Made by a program: the position numbers and the translations under genes. This document shows positions 1 through 8,995 of a DNA stretch of 64,000 nt, one piece after another. The stretch is taken from positions 2,914,001-2,978,000 of the forward strand of contig OW818654.1 of NCBI GenBank assembly GCA_942492935.1, read 5' to 3'. The notes under the pieces were generated by a model that ran no database searches, was not told where the DNA came from, and saw only the letters and a program-made list of their open reading frames with translations. This stretch comes from JANJUO01 sp942492935. GTDB taxonomy: Bacteria; Bacteroidota; Ignavibacteria; Kapaibacteriales; UBA2268. How positions within the stretch are numbered: position 1 is the stretch's first letter; each line of letters begins with the position of its first letter.

Positions 1-48
1 TTTTTTGTATTTAACAATTGATTCTATAAATTGTTAAATGTTGATAGT

Positions 49-555
49 TTAGAAATAATATCTGAACCCAACAGCACCTTCTAATTTACTTTGAGATGCT
101 GGAACAAATCCAAACATCAATCCAAGTTCTCCGAAAAATTCTAATGGAGTATTTCGTGGTACAATATTAAATCCAAGCAAGCCACGTAAACCAACACCTA
201 TTTCATCATTTTGCTTGTACCAGTATTTATTGTCATTTTTATACCACCATCCCCCACTTTCACCAATACCTATTGCGATTCCAGGTCCAACATACATATT
301 AATTACATTTGAATTAAAGGCGTTGAAATGCCATAAATAATCAGCACCAATTCGCAAATTACCCATATAGGAATTTCCAATACTTAAAGCAAAAGCTGTG
401 CTTTGATGTGTCCAAATTTTAGCTGTTAAGCCCGTTGGCTCTCCAATCATCAAACCCAATCCAAAATCTCTTCCCATTGGCGAGAATGATTTTAAAGTTG
501 AAACGAACATTACTATTAAAAGTAAAGCAAAAAAGACGTTTTTTAAGATTTTCAT
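49..555 (-). CDS. Small outer-membrane beta-barrel protein, function unknown
   Basis: The 168-residue protein starts with a signal peptide (hydrophobic stretch at residues about 7-22). The rest alternates polar and hydrophobic residues, is rich in Gly and aromatics, and ends in the aromatic residues RYYF, as outer-membrane barrels recognised by BamA usually do. The segment GLGLMIGEPTGLTAKIW near residue 33 is typical of a widespread family of small porin-like proteins with no assigned function. No enzymatic motif is seen. It stands alone on the minus strand behind an unrelated barrel gene, with a palindromic element between them, so it probably has its own promoter. The barrel call is inference from composition and the C-terminus; the exact family is uncertain. 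Confidence 0.6.
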   Translation of the reverse strand: MKILKNVFFALLLIVMFVSTLKSFSPMGRDFGLGLMIGEPTGLTAKIWTHQSTAFALSIGNSYMGNLRIGADYLWHFNAFNSNVINMYVGPGIAIGIGESGGWWYKNDNKYWYKQNDEIGVGLRGLLGFNIVPRNTPLEFFGELGLMFGFVPASQSKLEGAVGFRYYF

Positions 556-626
556 TATTATCTCTATTTAATTTCAAAAAATGTTTTAAATTATTATACT
601 AAATTTGATTTAAGTATTATATATAA

Positions 627-756
627 AGACCGTTGCAAAACTCTGTCATTCCGGGATTGATCCGGAATTATCAAAATTATTAAGTCATTTAGTATCAATT
701 GATTCTGTAAAAACTACAGAATGACAGTTCTTTCCTGACAGAGTTATGCAAGGTCT
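627..756. repeat. 130-bp palindromic element with terminal inverted repeats (MITE-like)
   Basis: The two ends (627-648 and 736-756) are imperfect inverted copies of about 21 bp (AGACCGTTGCAAAACTCTGTCA against TGACAGAGTTATGCAAGGTCT). Inside are two more perfect hairpins: ATTCCGG/CCGGAAT at 648-668 and ATTCTGTA/TACAGAAT at 702-722. No reading frame is present. It sits 7 bp past the stop codon of the next minus-strand gene, so it may also end that transcript. The nested-hairpin build suggests a miniature mobile element or REP-like sequence; only this copy is seen in the window. Confidence 0.6.
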
Positions 757-763
757 CAAATAA

Positions 764-1402
764 TTAATCAAATCTGTATCCTATTGTAAATTGCCACCAA
801 GTATTTTTATAACGGGGTGTTGATGATGAACCATCGCTGTTATTATTCAAAAAATCCCAACCTAATCTTGTTGAAAAAATTAGCTGTTCAAAATTAACAT
901 CAAATCCAGTTGTAAAACAAAGAGTATTGTTTCTAATATCCTCATTAGCAAATTCTTGTTCCTGCTCAATTGTAGTAACTGCATTTGCGAATACATCAGT
1001 TTGTTTCATCAAATATGAATATTGAGGTCCACCCACAAATGTAATCATTTCCATTGGCTTATAAGTGAATAGCAAAGGAATATCAAGAAAATTAGTAGTA
1101 CGCGTAAATTCATAATTACCACCCAATATTTTACCTTTTCCTTGGAAACCTTTTTGTGAGAACATTATTCCAGGTTGAAATCCAAAATATTTCATAATTG
1201 GAATCTGGAAAAATGCACCCGCAGCAAATCCAACTTTTGACTCTGAAGTAAATTCTTCACCTTCTGAGTCCCAAACATTAGAGTAATTAAATCCTGCTTT
1301 AACTCCAAATGTTACTTTTTCTCTAAAATCATCAGTTTGTGCCATCAAAATATTTGACATAATCAATGATGTAATTGTTATTATATAAATTATCTTTTTC
1401 AT
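764..1402 (-). CDS. PorT-family outer-membrane beta-barrel protein
   Basis: This 212-residue protein has a signal peptide (residues 1-21, ending in MAQ) followed by a barrel of the PorT/outer-membrane-protein beta-barrel type. Recognisable strands are VTFGVKAGFNYSN near residue 30, VGFAAGAFFQIPI, FGFQPGIMFSQKG, FLDIPLLFTYKP and the C-terminal WWQFTIGYRF, which ends with Phe before a final Asp. Proteins of this fold are very common in Bacteroidota; most have no known role, and only PorT itself is tied to type IX secretion. Nothing in the context points to a specific job. The family call rests on the typical GvKaGfNysn start and the repeated strand pattern. Confidence 0.75.
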   Translation of the reverse strand: MKKIIYIITITSLIMSNILMAQTDDFREKVTFGVKAGFNYSNVWDSEGEEFTSESKVGFAAGAFFQIPIMKYFGFQPGIMFSQKGFQGKGKILGGNYEFTRTTNFLDIPLLFTYKPMEMITFVGGPQYSYLMKQTDVFANAVTTIEQEQEFANEDIRNNTLCFTTGFDVNFEQLIFSTRLGWDFLNNNSDGSSSTPRYKNTWWQFTIGYRFD

Positions 1403-1508
1403 TTTATTCCATTTTAAAATAATATTTGTGCTAATGATAGTAATTTGTAATCATAAAATATTAGATATTAACTTTATTACTATATTTTTTAAATACTAAT
1501 TGCTTAAA

Positions 1509-1658
1509 TTAAAGCAACCTACGACCCTGAATAACTCTCACTAAAATAACTACTATAGCTATTACAAGGAGAATATGTATAAAACCACTCATAGTATAAG
1601 CACTAACCATTCCTAATAGCCATAATATTATAAGTGCGACAGCGATGAAATATAACAT
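1509..1658 (-). CDS. Lmo0937-family small membrane protein
   Basis: A 49-residue protein read on the minus strand: it starts MLYFIAVALI, contains WLLGMVSAYTMSGFIHILLV, and ends in RVIQGRRLL. The pattern of two hydrophobic helices around a Gly/Ser-Gly turn and a basic Gly-Arg-Arg tail is the signature of the Lmo0937 family, small inner-membrane proteins of unknown function that are common near stress genes. An AAGGA sequence lies 6-10 bases before the chosen ATG and supports it; an ATG five bases further upstream would be too close to that sequence. A CsbD-like stress protein is encoded 2.5 kb upstream on the same strand, but the two are not in one operon. Confidence 0.8.
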   Translation of the reverse strand: MLYFIAVALIILWLLGMVSAYTMSGFIHILLVIAIVVILVRVIQGRRLL

Positions 1659-1683
1659 ATCATTTCCTTATGTTCAATTGAAA

Positions 1684-1722
1684 AAACTTAGTCTATCACC
1701 CACTTTATAAGTGGGCGATATT
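1684..1722 (-). terminator. Intrinsic terminator of the OmpA-family gene
   Basis: A 12-bp stem (1694-1705 with 1709-1720, one G-U type mismatch, TATCACCCACTT against AAGTGGGCGATA) closes a 3-base loop. On the minus strand it is followed within a few bases by a run of six T. It lies 10 bases past the stop codon of the 657-residue OmpA-family gene. The other side is also T-rich, so it could work in both directions. Confidence 0.75.
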
Positions 1723-1731
1723 TTTAATTTA

Positions 1732-3705
1732 TTATTTGGTAACTTCGACAAATATATTTCTATTATACATTCTGCCTTCAGGATACCTATTATTAAAGCT
1801 GTACTGAGTGATACTTTGACCAACACCTGCAGTTCTAATATTGTTTGTTTTGTTTTCTTTGTTCAATTCTCTAACAATAATGGTTTTGGCTTCATCGGCT
1901 CTTTTTTGTGATAGAAGTTGATTACCATCTTCAGTACCAATATTATCTGTATGTCCGTGAATAATTACTTTATTACCTGTTTCAATACCTGGTACAATTT
2001 CATTTACAATAATTTTTTCATACGATTTCACAGCATCAGCATCATTATAGTTAAACAACATCAAGAATCTGGAAGCATTTTTCATTTCTCTTAATTTGGA
2101 AAGTTTAAAAGCATAATTTTCTTCTGTTTTTTTACCATTTTTATCTGTGATTACAACATTAGCATTATATTTTCCACTTTCAAGGAATCTCATAAGTTCA
2201 GCAGGATTAATTCTTGCATATCTATAAGCATAAGGACCGAAGTACAAAGTCTTACCTTCACCTGTAATTGTAATATCCCAGCTTTTATAAGGAGTATTTG
2301 AATTAATTGAGAATATCATATCGTTATCAATTGATGATTCATCACGAATTGTGTAATTCAAAGGTTGTGTCATTTTCGGATTATTGAACACAAATTCTAC
2401 TCTTCTATTTTCATCTGCAATTAATCCTGAAGAAACTTCTTCAGTATAAATACTTCCAGATGGCTTGAGAGGTGGTGCAACTTCTATTTTGATTCTATCT
2501 GGGTTAATTCCAAAGATATTAACAAGATAATCTTTGATTTTGTTTGCTGCTAATGAAGCATCAATATTTTCAGGGTCACTTGCTCTTAAAACAAGATTTT
2601 CACTTGGATTATTTCTCATTCTATCGCCATAAATGTTCATCAAGTTGTAATAACTTACCATCAATTGGTCAACATTTGTTTCCTTTGCAGTAAGGTCTCC
2701 TTTAACGAAGTTTTCTAAATCAGCTTCTTTGAAGTTTCTTGCATCTGCTTGTGTAAGCATAATATAACGAGCAGGTATTTCCTGACTTCCTTTTGCAAAG
2801 AAAACATAAGGATGAATTGGGAAGTATCCTCTTACATTTTTTGTTAGAATAGCATTATCTTCAGGCATTTCCATTATAACTTTTGGAACGAGTGGTAATG
2901 GCTTTGAATCAGTTATCTTCTGCTGTTCTACAACATCTAATGGGTCCCTACTTTCAAATGATACTCTAATACCAAGTCTATAACTACCTGTTGACCAAAC
3001 ATCTGTAATTGCATTTTGAGTTGGCTCGTTTATGCCTTTCTTTTGATTAATTAACCAAGATGCTTCGGCAAAAGGAGAGATATAAAGAGAAGTGTTATCG
3101 TCAAAATCGGTAATTCTAAAATCATAAGCCAATCCACCTTGAACACCATAAGTTACTGAATTAATATTTATAATATCAAATTCTGCATCTGGTTCAGCTT
3201 GGTCAACGTCCTTTTTGTACAAGAAAGAAGCGTTAAGATTCATAGCTAAGAAAGGACCTGCATAGAAATTAAGATTCGGAATAAAATTTTGGTCCACTCT
3301 AAATAACGGTTCTAAAGTTAAATAACGCATTTTTGTATCAAACTCAGAATTAGGTGTTTTTGTTAAATCTTTTACAATTGCATCCCTTGCATCATAAGAA
3401 AGTCGCAATTGCAATCCCCACCAGCTTTCTGAAAGATATTCACCAAAAATTCCGCCATAAAGTCCAAGACCTGTTCCATCTACATAATTAATATCGCTAT
3501 CTGGAGATTGGAAACTTGGAATTCCACCATACAAAACCTGCCACCCGAGAGAAGCTGAATTGGTTTGAACGCCTAAATTTACGCCGTAACGCCAAGCTTG
3601 TTGACGAAATTTCGATTCTTGTGAAATCAATGTTGAACTCAACATTAATAATGAAATCAATGAAAGTAAAATACTAACTGAAAACTTATTTGATATAATT
3701 TTCAT
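1732..3705 (-). CDS. OmpA-family outer-membrane protein with N-terminal barrel
   Basis: The 657-residue protein has a signal peptide (residues 1-28), a predicted beta-barrel of about 230 residues and a long periplasmic part. The C-terminal OmpA peptidoglycan-binding domain (about residues 555-657) carries the typical IHGHTDNIG motif and a YNRNIFVEV ending, though the usual final NRRVE is altered. A second OmpA-like stretch lies around residues 370-445, with SLAANKIKDYLVN, a GINPDRI turn and DENRRVEFVF; this looks like a degenerate copy of the same fold. Such proteins anchor the outer membrane to the cell wall. The gene is monocistronic, with a clear terminator. I infer structural anchoring; a link to T9SS is possible but not shown. 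Confidence 0.8.
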   Translation of the reverse strand: MKIISNKFSVSILLSLISLLMLSSTLISQESKFRQQAWRYGVNLGVQTNSASLGWQVLYGGIPSFQSPDSDINYVDGTGLGLYGGIFGEYLSESWWGLQLRLSYDARDAIVKDLTKTPNSEFDTKMRYLTLEPLFRVDQNFIPNLNFYAGPFLAMNLNASFLYKKDVDQAEPDAEFDIININSVTYGVQGGLAYDFRITDFDDNTSLYISPFAEASWLINQKKGINEPTQNAITDVWSTGSYRLGIRVSFESRDPLDVVEQQKITDSKPLPLVPKVIMEMPEDNAILTKNVRGYFPIHPYVFFAKGSQEIPARYIMLTQADARNFKEADLENFVKGDLTAKETNVDQLMVSYYNLMNIYGDRMRNNPSENLVLRASDPENIDASLAANKIKDYLVNIFGINPDRIKIEVAPPLKPSGSIYTEEVSSGLIADENRRVEFVFNNPKMTQPLNYTIRDESSIDNDMIFSINSNTPYKSWDITITGEGKTLYFGPYAYRYARINPAELMRFLESGKYNANVVITDKNGKKTEENYAFKLSKLREMKNASRFLMLFNYNDADAVKSYEKIIVNEIVPGIETGNKVIIHGHTDNIGTEDGNQLLSQKRADEAKTIIVRELNKENKTNNIRTAGVGQSITQYSFNNRYPEGRMYNRNIFVEVTK

Positions 3706-3762
3706 TGTTAAACCTCTTGAAATATTTTTATAAAATTTATTTATTTTTTAATCTTGCAATTA

Positions 3763-3788
3763 GTGAAAATTTGTTCGGTAATTTTCAC
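3763..3788 (-). terminator. Possible terminator hairpin after the cupin gene
   Basis: A perfect 9-bp stem (GTGAAAATT/AATTTTCAC) with an 8-base loop lies 31 bases past the cupin stop codon and before the OmpA gene start. On the minus strand it is followed by an A/T-rich stretch without a clean T-run, so termination would be weak. It separates the two transcription units. Confidence 0.4.
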
Positions 3789-3818
3789 ATTAAAACTTAT
3801 TTTGTTTAAAAAACGGAG

Positions 3819-4157
3819 TTATTCATATCCGCTTTTGATAACAGTAAGAATCATTTTAAACCTTTCATTTGCTATTATTTTGTTTGGTCTATGAGCGGGA
3901 ATGATGATACCTTGTCCAGTCTCTAAAAGAATAGATTTACCATCAATTGTGATTTCTGCTCTACCATCAATTATTTGGGCAAAAGAATCGAAGGGAGAAA
4001 TTCTCTCAATTAACCCTTCGCCAACATCTAACGACAATACACTAACATTGCCGGTAGTTTTTTTTATGATTGTCTTTATGATAACAGAATTCTCCTCATA
4101 TTCAATAATTTCTAATAGTATGAGCGGCTCGCCTTTGGTCATTTCATTAGTTTTCAT
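3819..4157 (-). CDS. Cupin-domain protein
   Basis: A single-domain cupin of 112 residues: strands around SVLSLDVGEGLIERISPFDSF, then IIDGRAEITIDGK, then the second motif GQGIIIPAHRPNKI. The family usually has a His in the first motif before PFDA (EHTTPFDA or similar); here it is Arg (ERISPFDS), and only the motif-2 His remains. Metal binding is therefore doubtful. Relatives of this type are unassigned small cytoplasmic cupins of Bacteroidota. It follows the CsbD-like gene on the same strand after 40 bp, so the two may be co-transcribed, which would fit a stress-related role (inference). Confidence 0.75.
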   Translation of the reverse strand: MKTNEMTKGEPLILLEIIEYEENSVIIKTIIKKTTGNVSVLSLDVGEGLIERISPFDSFAQIIDGRAEITIDGKSILLETGQGIIIPAHRPNKIIANERFKMILTVIKSGYE

Positions 4158-4196
4158 TATAGTTTTTCTTAAATTATTTGAAATTTGTTAGTTTAG

Positions 4197-4421
4197 TTAC
4201 AGTGCTTCAATAAATTTGTGCAGACCTTCTTTAGTCTTTCCTATAGTTTTACCAATTTTCGAGTGAAGCAAGTTTATCATATCAGCAATCTTGTCTTCGT
4301 GAAATGACAAATCAGCATCTGATAAATGTGGAAATTGGATTTTAAGCTTCTTCTTCTTATCCTGCCAGTTCTCTTTGTTGATTGTTGAACTGTTTACTTG
4401 TTTTGATAGTTTTGATGACAT
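4197..4421 (-). CDS. CsbD-like general stress protein
   Basis: The open frame reaches further upstream, but the start chosen here (MSSKLSKQVN) is preceded by a strong GCAGGAGGT ribosome-binding site 7 bases away, giving a 74-residue protein. The middle reads NWQDKKKKLKIQFPHLSDADL, followed by DKIADMINLLHSKIGKT and a KEGLHKFIEAL end. This is the CsbD-like pattern (Asn-Trp, Lys-rich, phLsdaDL, Lys-hGKT). CsbD proteins are small, soluble, strongly induced under general stress and of unknown biochemistry. The unusually strong ribosome-binding site in a genome where such sites are rare suggests high expression. Confidence 0.8.
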   Translation of the reverse strand: MSSKLSKQVNSSTINKENWQDKKKKLKIQFPHLSDADLSFHEDKIADMINLLHSKIGKTIGKTKEGLHKFIEAL

Positions 4422-4598
4422 CGCATTTACCTCCTGCTGAATGACACTATTATTACAATGCAAAAGTATGGTATTTTCAATGGTTAAAGTTACACAACAT
4501 AACAAATTGTTTATACATTTTACATATTGAATTACTATTATATTTTAAGTAACTATTTAGTCGGATTCAACTAATAATGAATTTTTGAGATTTAAAAA

Positions 4599-4917
4599 TA
4601 ATTCCTTGAAAATCCTATTGAGTTTCATATTTGTAATACTTATATCACTTGACCACCAGCAACAGCGGATGTGTTGATGGTGTATTAGAATTGCTCAATT
4701 AAGTGGATATGATGAATTTACGTAGAATCATCCCTTATGTTAGGATTTAGACGTTGCACTGAACTTGACGAATTGTGGGGTAAACCATATTCAATCACCA
4801 TGGGATTGTTGGACTTGCGCCAGTTCCTTCCCCTTGGGGAAGGTTAGGCGTTGCACTGAGCTTGTTGAAGTGTGGGGTTTAAAAACATTTAATCTCTAAC
4901 GGGATTTTCATAGAAAA
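4599..4917. repeat. Degenerate copy of the composite palindromic repeat family (family A)
   Basis: This lies in the 700-bp gene-free stretch between the CsbD-like gene and the M20 peptidase. The left end (ATTCCTTGAAAATCC near 4601, then ATTTGTAAT) and right end (ATTTAATCTCTAACGGGATTTTCA near 4888) match the inverted ends of the better copies near 27.3, 30.0, 34.4 and 47.3 kb. The middle carries ATTCAATCACCATGGGATTG and a GCCAGTTCCTTCCCCTTGGGG hairpin arm shared with the 27.3-kb copy, plus a partly duplicated GCACTGAACTTG/GCACTGAGCTTG segment. Nothing coding is seen in the rest of the gap. Confidence 0.6.
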
Positions 4918-5120
4918 TCTTTAACCATTCTGTTGCATGCTGCGTAGTTGCGATATATCTAAATCCCACCTATCGAGATTTAACAAAAAAAACTATTCTA
5001 CTAAGATACCGCATCTACGTTGCTGAATACAAGAATCTTGTAAGAGAAATACAACACCGAGTGCGGAATGCTATAATAATTATTTACGTCATTCTTTACT
5101 TTTATAAAAAACGATTTTTA

Positions 5121-6308
5121 TTACTTACCATCTTTCACTAAATTATCTAAGAAATCAGTTGCAACCTTCATTAATAAGGCAGTTCCATTTATCATTGTTT
5201 CTTCAACAGGATTCAATTTTGGATTATGCAAAGTGGGCATAACATCCAATTCGGTTGGTTTAGCACCGATAAACCAAAATACACCTGGAATATTTTCAGC
5301 AAAATACGCAAAATCCTCTGCCCACATTTTTGGTTCAAAAGGAGTAACTTGGTTATTGGGCAGTAGTTCTTTAGCTGTTTTGAACACAAATTCCGCATTT
5401 GTAACATCGTTAATTAGAGTTGGGTATCCTTCAACAATATCAACAATTATTTCACAATTATTCATTTTTGCATAACTGTCTGATATTGAATGAATCATTT
5501 TCTTGATAATATCACGCACCTCAGGAGAAAAAGTACGCATTGTTCCCATTAATTTAACTTCTTCAGGAAAAATATTAGTTGTATTGCCACCATTGAAAGC
5601 AGTTATTGACAACACGGCAGGAGTAAATGGATTGCGAAATTTGGATATAATTGTTTGAAATTGATTAATTAATTGTGAACCTACTAAAATAATATCATTA
5701 CCGAGATGTGGTTGTGCTGCATGAACTCCAACTCCTTTGATGGTAATATAAATTTCATCTGTTGAAGCCATAATTGCACCACCTGAAACAGAAATATTTC
5801 CAAAATCATCCTGAGGATTTATATGTTGTCCAAAAATCGCTAAAGGTTTAGGATTTTCCAAAACGCCATTTTCAATATATATTTTTGCTCCACCGGGAAG
5901 TTTTTCTTCACCTGGCTGGAATATCAGTTTTATAGTGCCATTTATTTGTTCTTCGTATTTCTTTAGAATAACAGCAGCTCCAAGAAGCATTGAAGTATGT
6001 AAATCATGCCCACAAGCATGCATTACACCATCAAAATGAGAAGAAAATGGAAGACCAGTTTCTTCTTGAATTGGAAGTGCATCAATATCAGCTCTTAAAG
6101 CAACACAATTCTTTTTAAGTCCAATTGTTGCAACAACGCCAGTTTCAGTTACTCTTTCAAAATTAATGTGATTTTGAGATAAAATCTTACATATAAATTC
6201 AGTTGTCTTAAATTCTTTGAATGACAATTCTGGATTTTGATGAATGTTTCTTCTAAATTCAACTATTTTCGGGAAAAAAATTCTTGCTTCTGATATAAAA
6301 TCTATCAT
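5121..6308 (-). CDS. M20-family amidohydrolase/peptidase (N-acyl-amino-acid hydrolase type)
   Basis: A 395-residue metallohydrolase of the M20D (amidohydrolase/aminoacylase) group. The metal-binding motif HACGHDLHTS is near residue 100, the catalytic FQPGEE near residue 135, and GQHINP near residue 165 provides a further ligand (His in place of the more usual GLHV). The lid/dimerisation domain (about 185-300) includes the conserved GxGxHAAxP stretch (KGVGVHAAQPHLG), and the C-terminus has the final metal-ligand region with NPKLNPVEE. The length is normal. It hydrolyses amide bonds of acylated or conjugated amino acids in the cytosol; the true substrate cannot be read from sequence. It lies 14 bp after radA and is probably co-transcribed with it. 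Confidence 0.88.
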   Translation of the reverse strand: MIDFISEARIFFPKIVEFRRNIHQNPELSFKEFKTTEFICKILSQNHINFERVTETGVVATIGLKKNCVALRADIDALPIQEETGLPFSSHFDGVMHACGHDLHTSMLLGAAVILKKYEEQINGTIKLIFQPGEEKLPGGAKIYIENGVLENPKPLAIFGQHINPQDDFGNISVSGGAIMASTDEIYITIKGVGVHAAQPHLGNDIILVGSQLINQFQTIISKFRNPFTPAVLSITAFNGGNTTNIFPEEVKLMGTMRTFSPEVRDIIKKMIHSISDSYAKMNNCEIIVDIVEGYPTLINDVTNAEFVFKTAKELLPNNQVTPFEPKMWAEDFAYFAENIPGVFWFIGAKPTELDVMPTLHNPKLNPVEETMINGTALLMKVATDFLDNLVKDGK

Positions 6309-6322
6309 TTAATTTACATCTC

Positions 6323-7672
6323 CTAAAATATTTCTGTTAAAGCGAGAGATATTCTCTCAACTGGAATTAATTTAATATTAAATTTCTTTATAATTTTATC
6401 GTAACTAAGTTTTGGCAATATTACAGTTTCAAATCCTAATTTTTCAGCTTCTGAAATTCTTTGTTCAATGTTGGAAATTGAACGAACTTCACCAGTAAGA
6501 CCAATTTCACCCATAACAACCATTTTGTGTTTAACAGGCAAGTCTTTGAATGAACTTACAATTGCGGCTGCAATTCCCAAATCAACTGACGGGTCATTCA
6601 AATATACTCCACCAGCAACATTTACAAAAATATCATTTTGTCGAAATTGTACACCAATTCTTTTTTCTAACACAGCCAAAATCATTTGAAGACGTCTATT
6701 ATCAAATCCGTTAGAAGTGCGTTGGGGGACACTATAACCTGAAGGTGCTACCAATGCTTGAACTTCAAGCAAAAGAGGTCTGCTGCCTTCCATAGTTGCT
6801 ACAACTGCAGTTCCTGTATCCGAATCATTACGTCTTGCAAGAAAAATTTCTGAAGGGTTTAATACTTCTTTTAAACCTGTTTCCACCATTTCGAAAATAC
6901 CTATTTCATTCGTTGAGCCAAAACGATTTTTCAATGCTCTGAGTATTCTAAAAGAATATGTCTTTTCGCCTTCAAACTGAATGACAGTATCAACTGTATG
7001 CTCTAAAATTTTTGGTCCTGCAATAACTCCGTCCTTGGTAACGTGTCCGATAATGAAAAGTGGCTTATTTGTTTGTTTTGCTTTTTGCATCAATAATGAC
7101 GCACATTCTCGGACTTGCGCCATACTGCCAGGAGTAGCATCAATTTGTTCTGAATAAACAGATTGAATTGAATCGACAACTATAATTCCACAATCCGAAT
7201 TTGAAATCACTTGTAAAATTGTTTCAATATTTGTTTCGCTCATCAACTGTAAATCATCAGGAATATTTTCAAATCTTGCAGAACGGTATTTTATTTGTTT
7301 AAGTGATTCTTCGCCAGTTATATACAATGGTTTGTATTGGATAATCCCCGCACACATTTGCAACATCAACGTTGATTTTCCTATACCGGGGTCGCCACCT
7401 ACTAAAATAAAACTTCCCGGAATTATACCACCGCCCAAAACTCGATCTAACTCACCAATTCCCGTGCAAATTCGATAATCTTCTTCAGCACTAACATCAC
7501 CAAGACGAATAACTTTAGATTCCAATGATTTACTTGATTTATGTGAAGTTGTTTTTGCATCAACTTGAATTTCTATCAAAGAATTCCAAGCATCACAAAC
7601 CGAACATTTGCCAATCCATTTAGAAGATTTTGCTCCACATTGCTGACATTCATAAATAATTTTCTGTTTCAT
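6323..7672 (-). CDS. radA: DNA repair protein RadA
   Basis: RadA is a RecA-like, DnaB-type helicase that drives branch migration of recombination intermediates. From the chosen start (MKQKIIYECQQCG) the protein is 449 residues. It has the N-terminal zinc finger (CQQC...CSVC), the Walker A motif GGDPGIGKST near residue 86, a Walker B region (GIIVVDSIQS), the RadA-specific KNRFG motif, and a C-terminal Lon-protease-like domain (GGVYLNDPSVDLG, KHKMVVMGEIGLTGEVR). The longer frame adds 14 residues before the zinc finger that the family does not have, so the internal ATG is preferred, though no ribosome-binding site is visible. It is divergent from the membrane glycosyltransferase gene across a short AT-rich gap. 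Confidence 0.95.
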   Translation of the reverse strand: MKQKIIYECQQCGAKSSKWIGKCSVCDAWNSLIEIQVDAKTTSHKSSKSLESKVIRLGDVSAEEDYRICTGIGELDRVLGGGIIPGSFILVGGDPGIGKSTLMLQMCAGIIQYKPLYITGEESLKQIKYRSARFENIPDDLQLMSETNIETILQVISNSDCGIIVVDSIQSVYSEQIDATPGSMAQVRECASLLMQKAKQTNKPLFIIGHVTKDGVIAGPKILEHTVDTVIQFEGEKTYSFRILRALKNRFGSTNEIGIFEMVETGLKEVLNPSEIFLARRNDSDTGTAVVATMEGSRPLLLEVQALVAPSGYSVPQRTSNGFDNRRLQMILAVLEKRIGVQFRQNDIFVNVAGGVYLNDPSVDLGIAAAIVSSFKDLPVKHKMVVMGEIGLTGEVRSISNIEQRISEAEKLGFETVILPKLSYDKIIKKFNIKLIPVERISLALTEIF

Positions 7673-7756
7673 ATAAGAATAATTTATTAATTTAACGTTT
7701 TTGCATTTTAGCAAAATATAAAAATAATAAAATCAATCATTATTACATTGTTTTAA

Positions 7757-8965
7757 ATGATTTTGACGGAAAATAAAATAATTCTAATTGTAAGTATTCT
7801 GGCTGTAATTTTAAGAATTTCTGCTTCAATTTATACAAATAATATTTTTGAACAAGAACACTACGAATACGGAAGTTTAGCAGAAAATATGCGCAACGGA
7901 AAAGGATATTCCCTTTTTCATTTTGAAGGTGATAATTTAACGCATCACTATTCTGAAAATTCAATACCATTTCCTTCTGCTTATATGCCATTTGGATATC
8001 CAATTTTAATTTCACCAGCATTTCTATTTTCAAATTCTGTAATTTCAAATAGTTATATCTTATTTTTGAATATTTTTTTTGATATTTTATCAATTATTTT
8101 GTTGTATAGATTTACAAAACAAATTTTCAACAAAAATATTGCAATTATTTCCATAATAATTTTTGCAATCATACCTGAATTTATCTATTCTTCTACATTA
8201 ACAAGTACTACTTCTGTTTATCATTTTTTTATTCTATTAATCTTAAATCTTTTATTTGAATATATTCAAAAACAAAGTTTGAAAAATTTAATTTTAATAG
8301 CTTTTTCTTTCGGTTTTTTCTTACTTTTTCGTTCTGAACCAGTTATATTTTTAATTATTGTTGCAATATACTTGATGAAATTCAAAAATTTTTTCCATAT
8401 AATAGTTTTAATTGCAATTCCATTTACAATGTTAATACCTTTTCAAGTTAGGAATTATATAGTTTTTGATAAATTTATACCAATGACAACATCAGCCGGA
8501 TTAAATCTATATCGAGGCAATAATCCGGAGCATATAGGAAATTGGGGAAACGATGAGATATTCCAATACCGACATAGCTTAAGAAACGATAAAAACTATG
8601 AAATTAAATTGAATGAATTTTATACTGAAAAATCAATAATTTATATAAAAAATAACAAATTGCACGTGTTCAAAAATTCTATTGTTAAATTATATCACTT
8701 ATGGATTTTCAATTCAATTGATGAACGTACTACAAGATTAATTTATCTAATTCCATGGATAGTCTTGTTATCAGCATTTCTCTTTAGTTTCAAATTGATT
8801 AAATTAAAACAAGTTGATTTATTGCTGATATTTTTGCTGTATTCTACAATAACGGCAATGATATTTTTTGCCCTTCCGCGTTATCAAACAATGATGAAAA
8901 TCGCAATAATACCATTTGCCGCAGTTTCAATTCATTTTTTGATTAATAAATTGACGAAGAAATAA
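7757..8965 (+). CDS. GT39/PMT-like integral-membrane glycosyltransferase
   Basis: The 402-residue protein has about nine to ten hydrophobic helices. The first loop carries the acidic motif EQEHYEYGSLAENM and the sequence FPSAYMPFGYPIL, the pattern of dolichyl-phosphate-mannose/ArnT-like transferases (GT39, PMT_2) in which a first-loop acidic residue is catalytic. A long periplasmic segment follows helix 7 (LNLYRGNNPEHIGNWG), which is also typical. Such enzymes move sugars from a polyprenyl-phosphate carrier to lipid or protein on the outer face of the inner membrane. No neighbouring glycan genes show the substrate. It is transcribed alone and converges on an OmpA/PD40 gene. Confidence 0.75.
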   Translation: MILTENKIILIVSILAVILRISASIYTNNIFEQEHYEYGSLAENMRNGKGYSLFHFEGDNLTHHYSENSIPFPSAYMPFGYPILISPAFLFSNSVISNSYILFLNIFFDILSIILLYRFTKQIFNKNIAIISIIIFAIIPEFIYSSTLTSTTSVYHFFILLILNLLFEYIQKQSLKNLILIAFSFGFFLLFRSEPVIFLIIVAIYLMKFKNFFHIIVLIAIPFTMLIPFQVRNYIVFDKFIPMTTSAGLNLYRGNNPEHIGNWGNDEIFQYRHSLRNDKNYEIKLNEFYTEKSIIYIKNNKLHVFKNSIVKLYHLWIFNSIDERTTRLIYLIPWIVLLSAFLFSFKLIKLKQVDLLLIFLLYSTITAMIFFALPRYQTMMKIAIIPFAAVSIHFLINKLTKK

Positions 8966-8995
8966 TTTTATTTCACCATAATTCAACTTTTTATT

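Noticed and set aside
4597..5060. Repeated short motifs considered as a CRISPR array
   Set aside because: Motifs are palindromic, unequal in spacing and not true direct repeats with unique spacers; no cas genes in the window.
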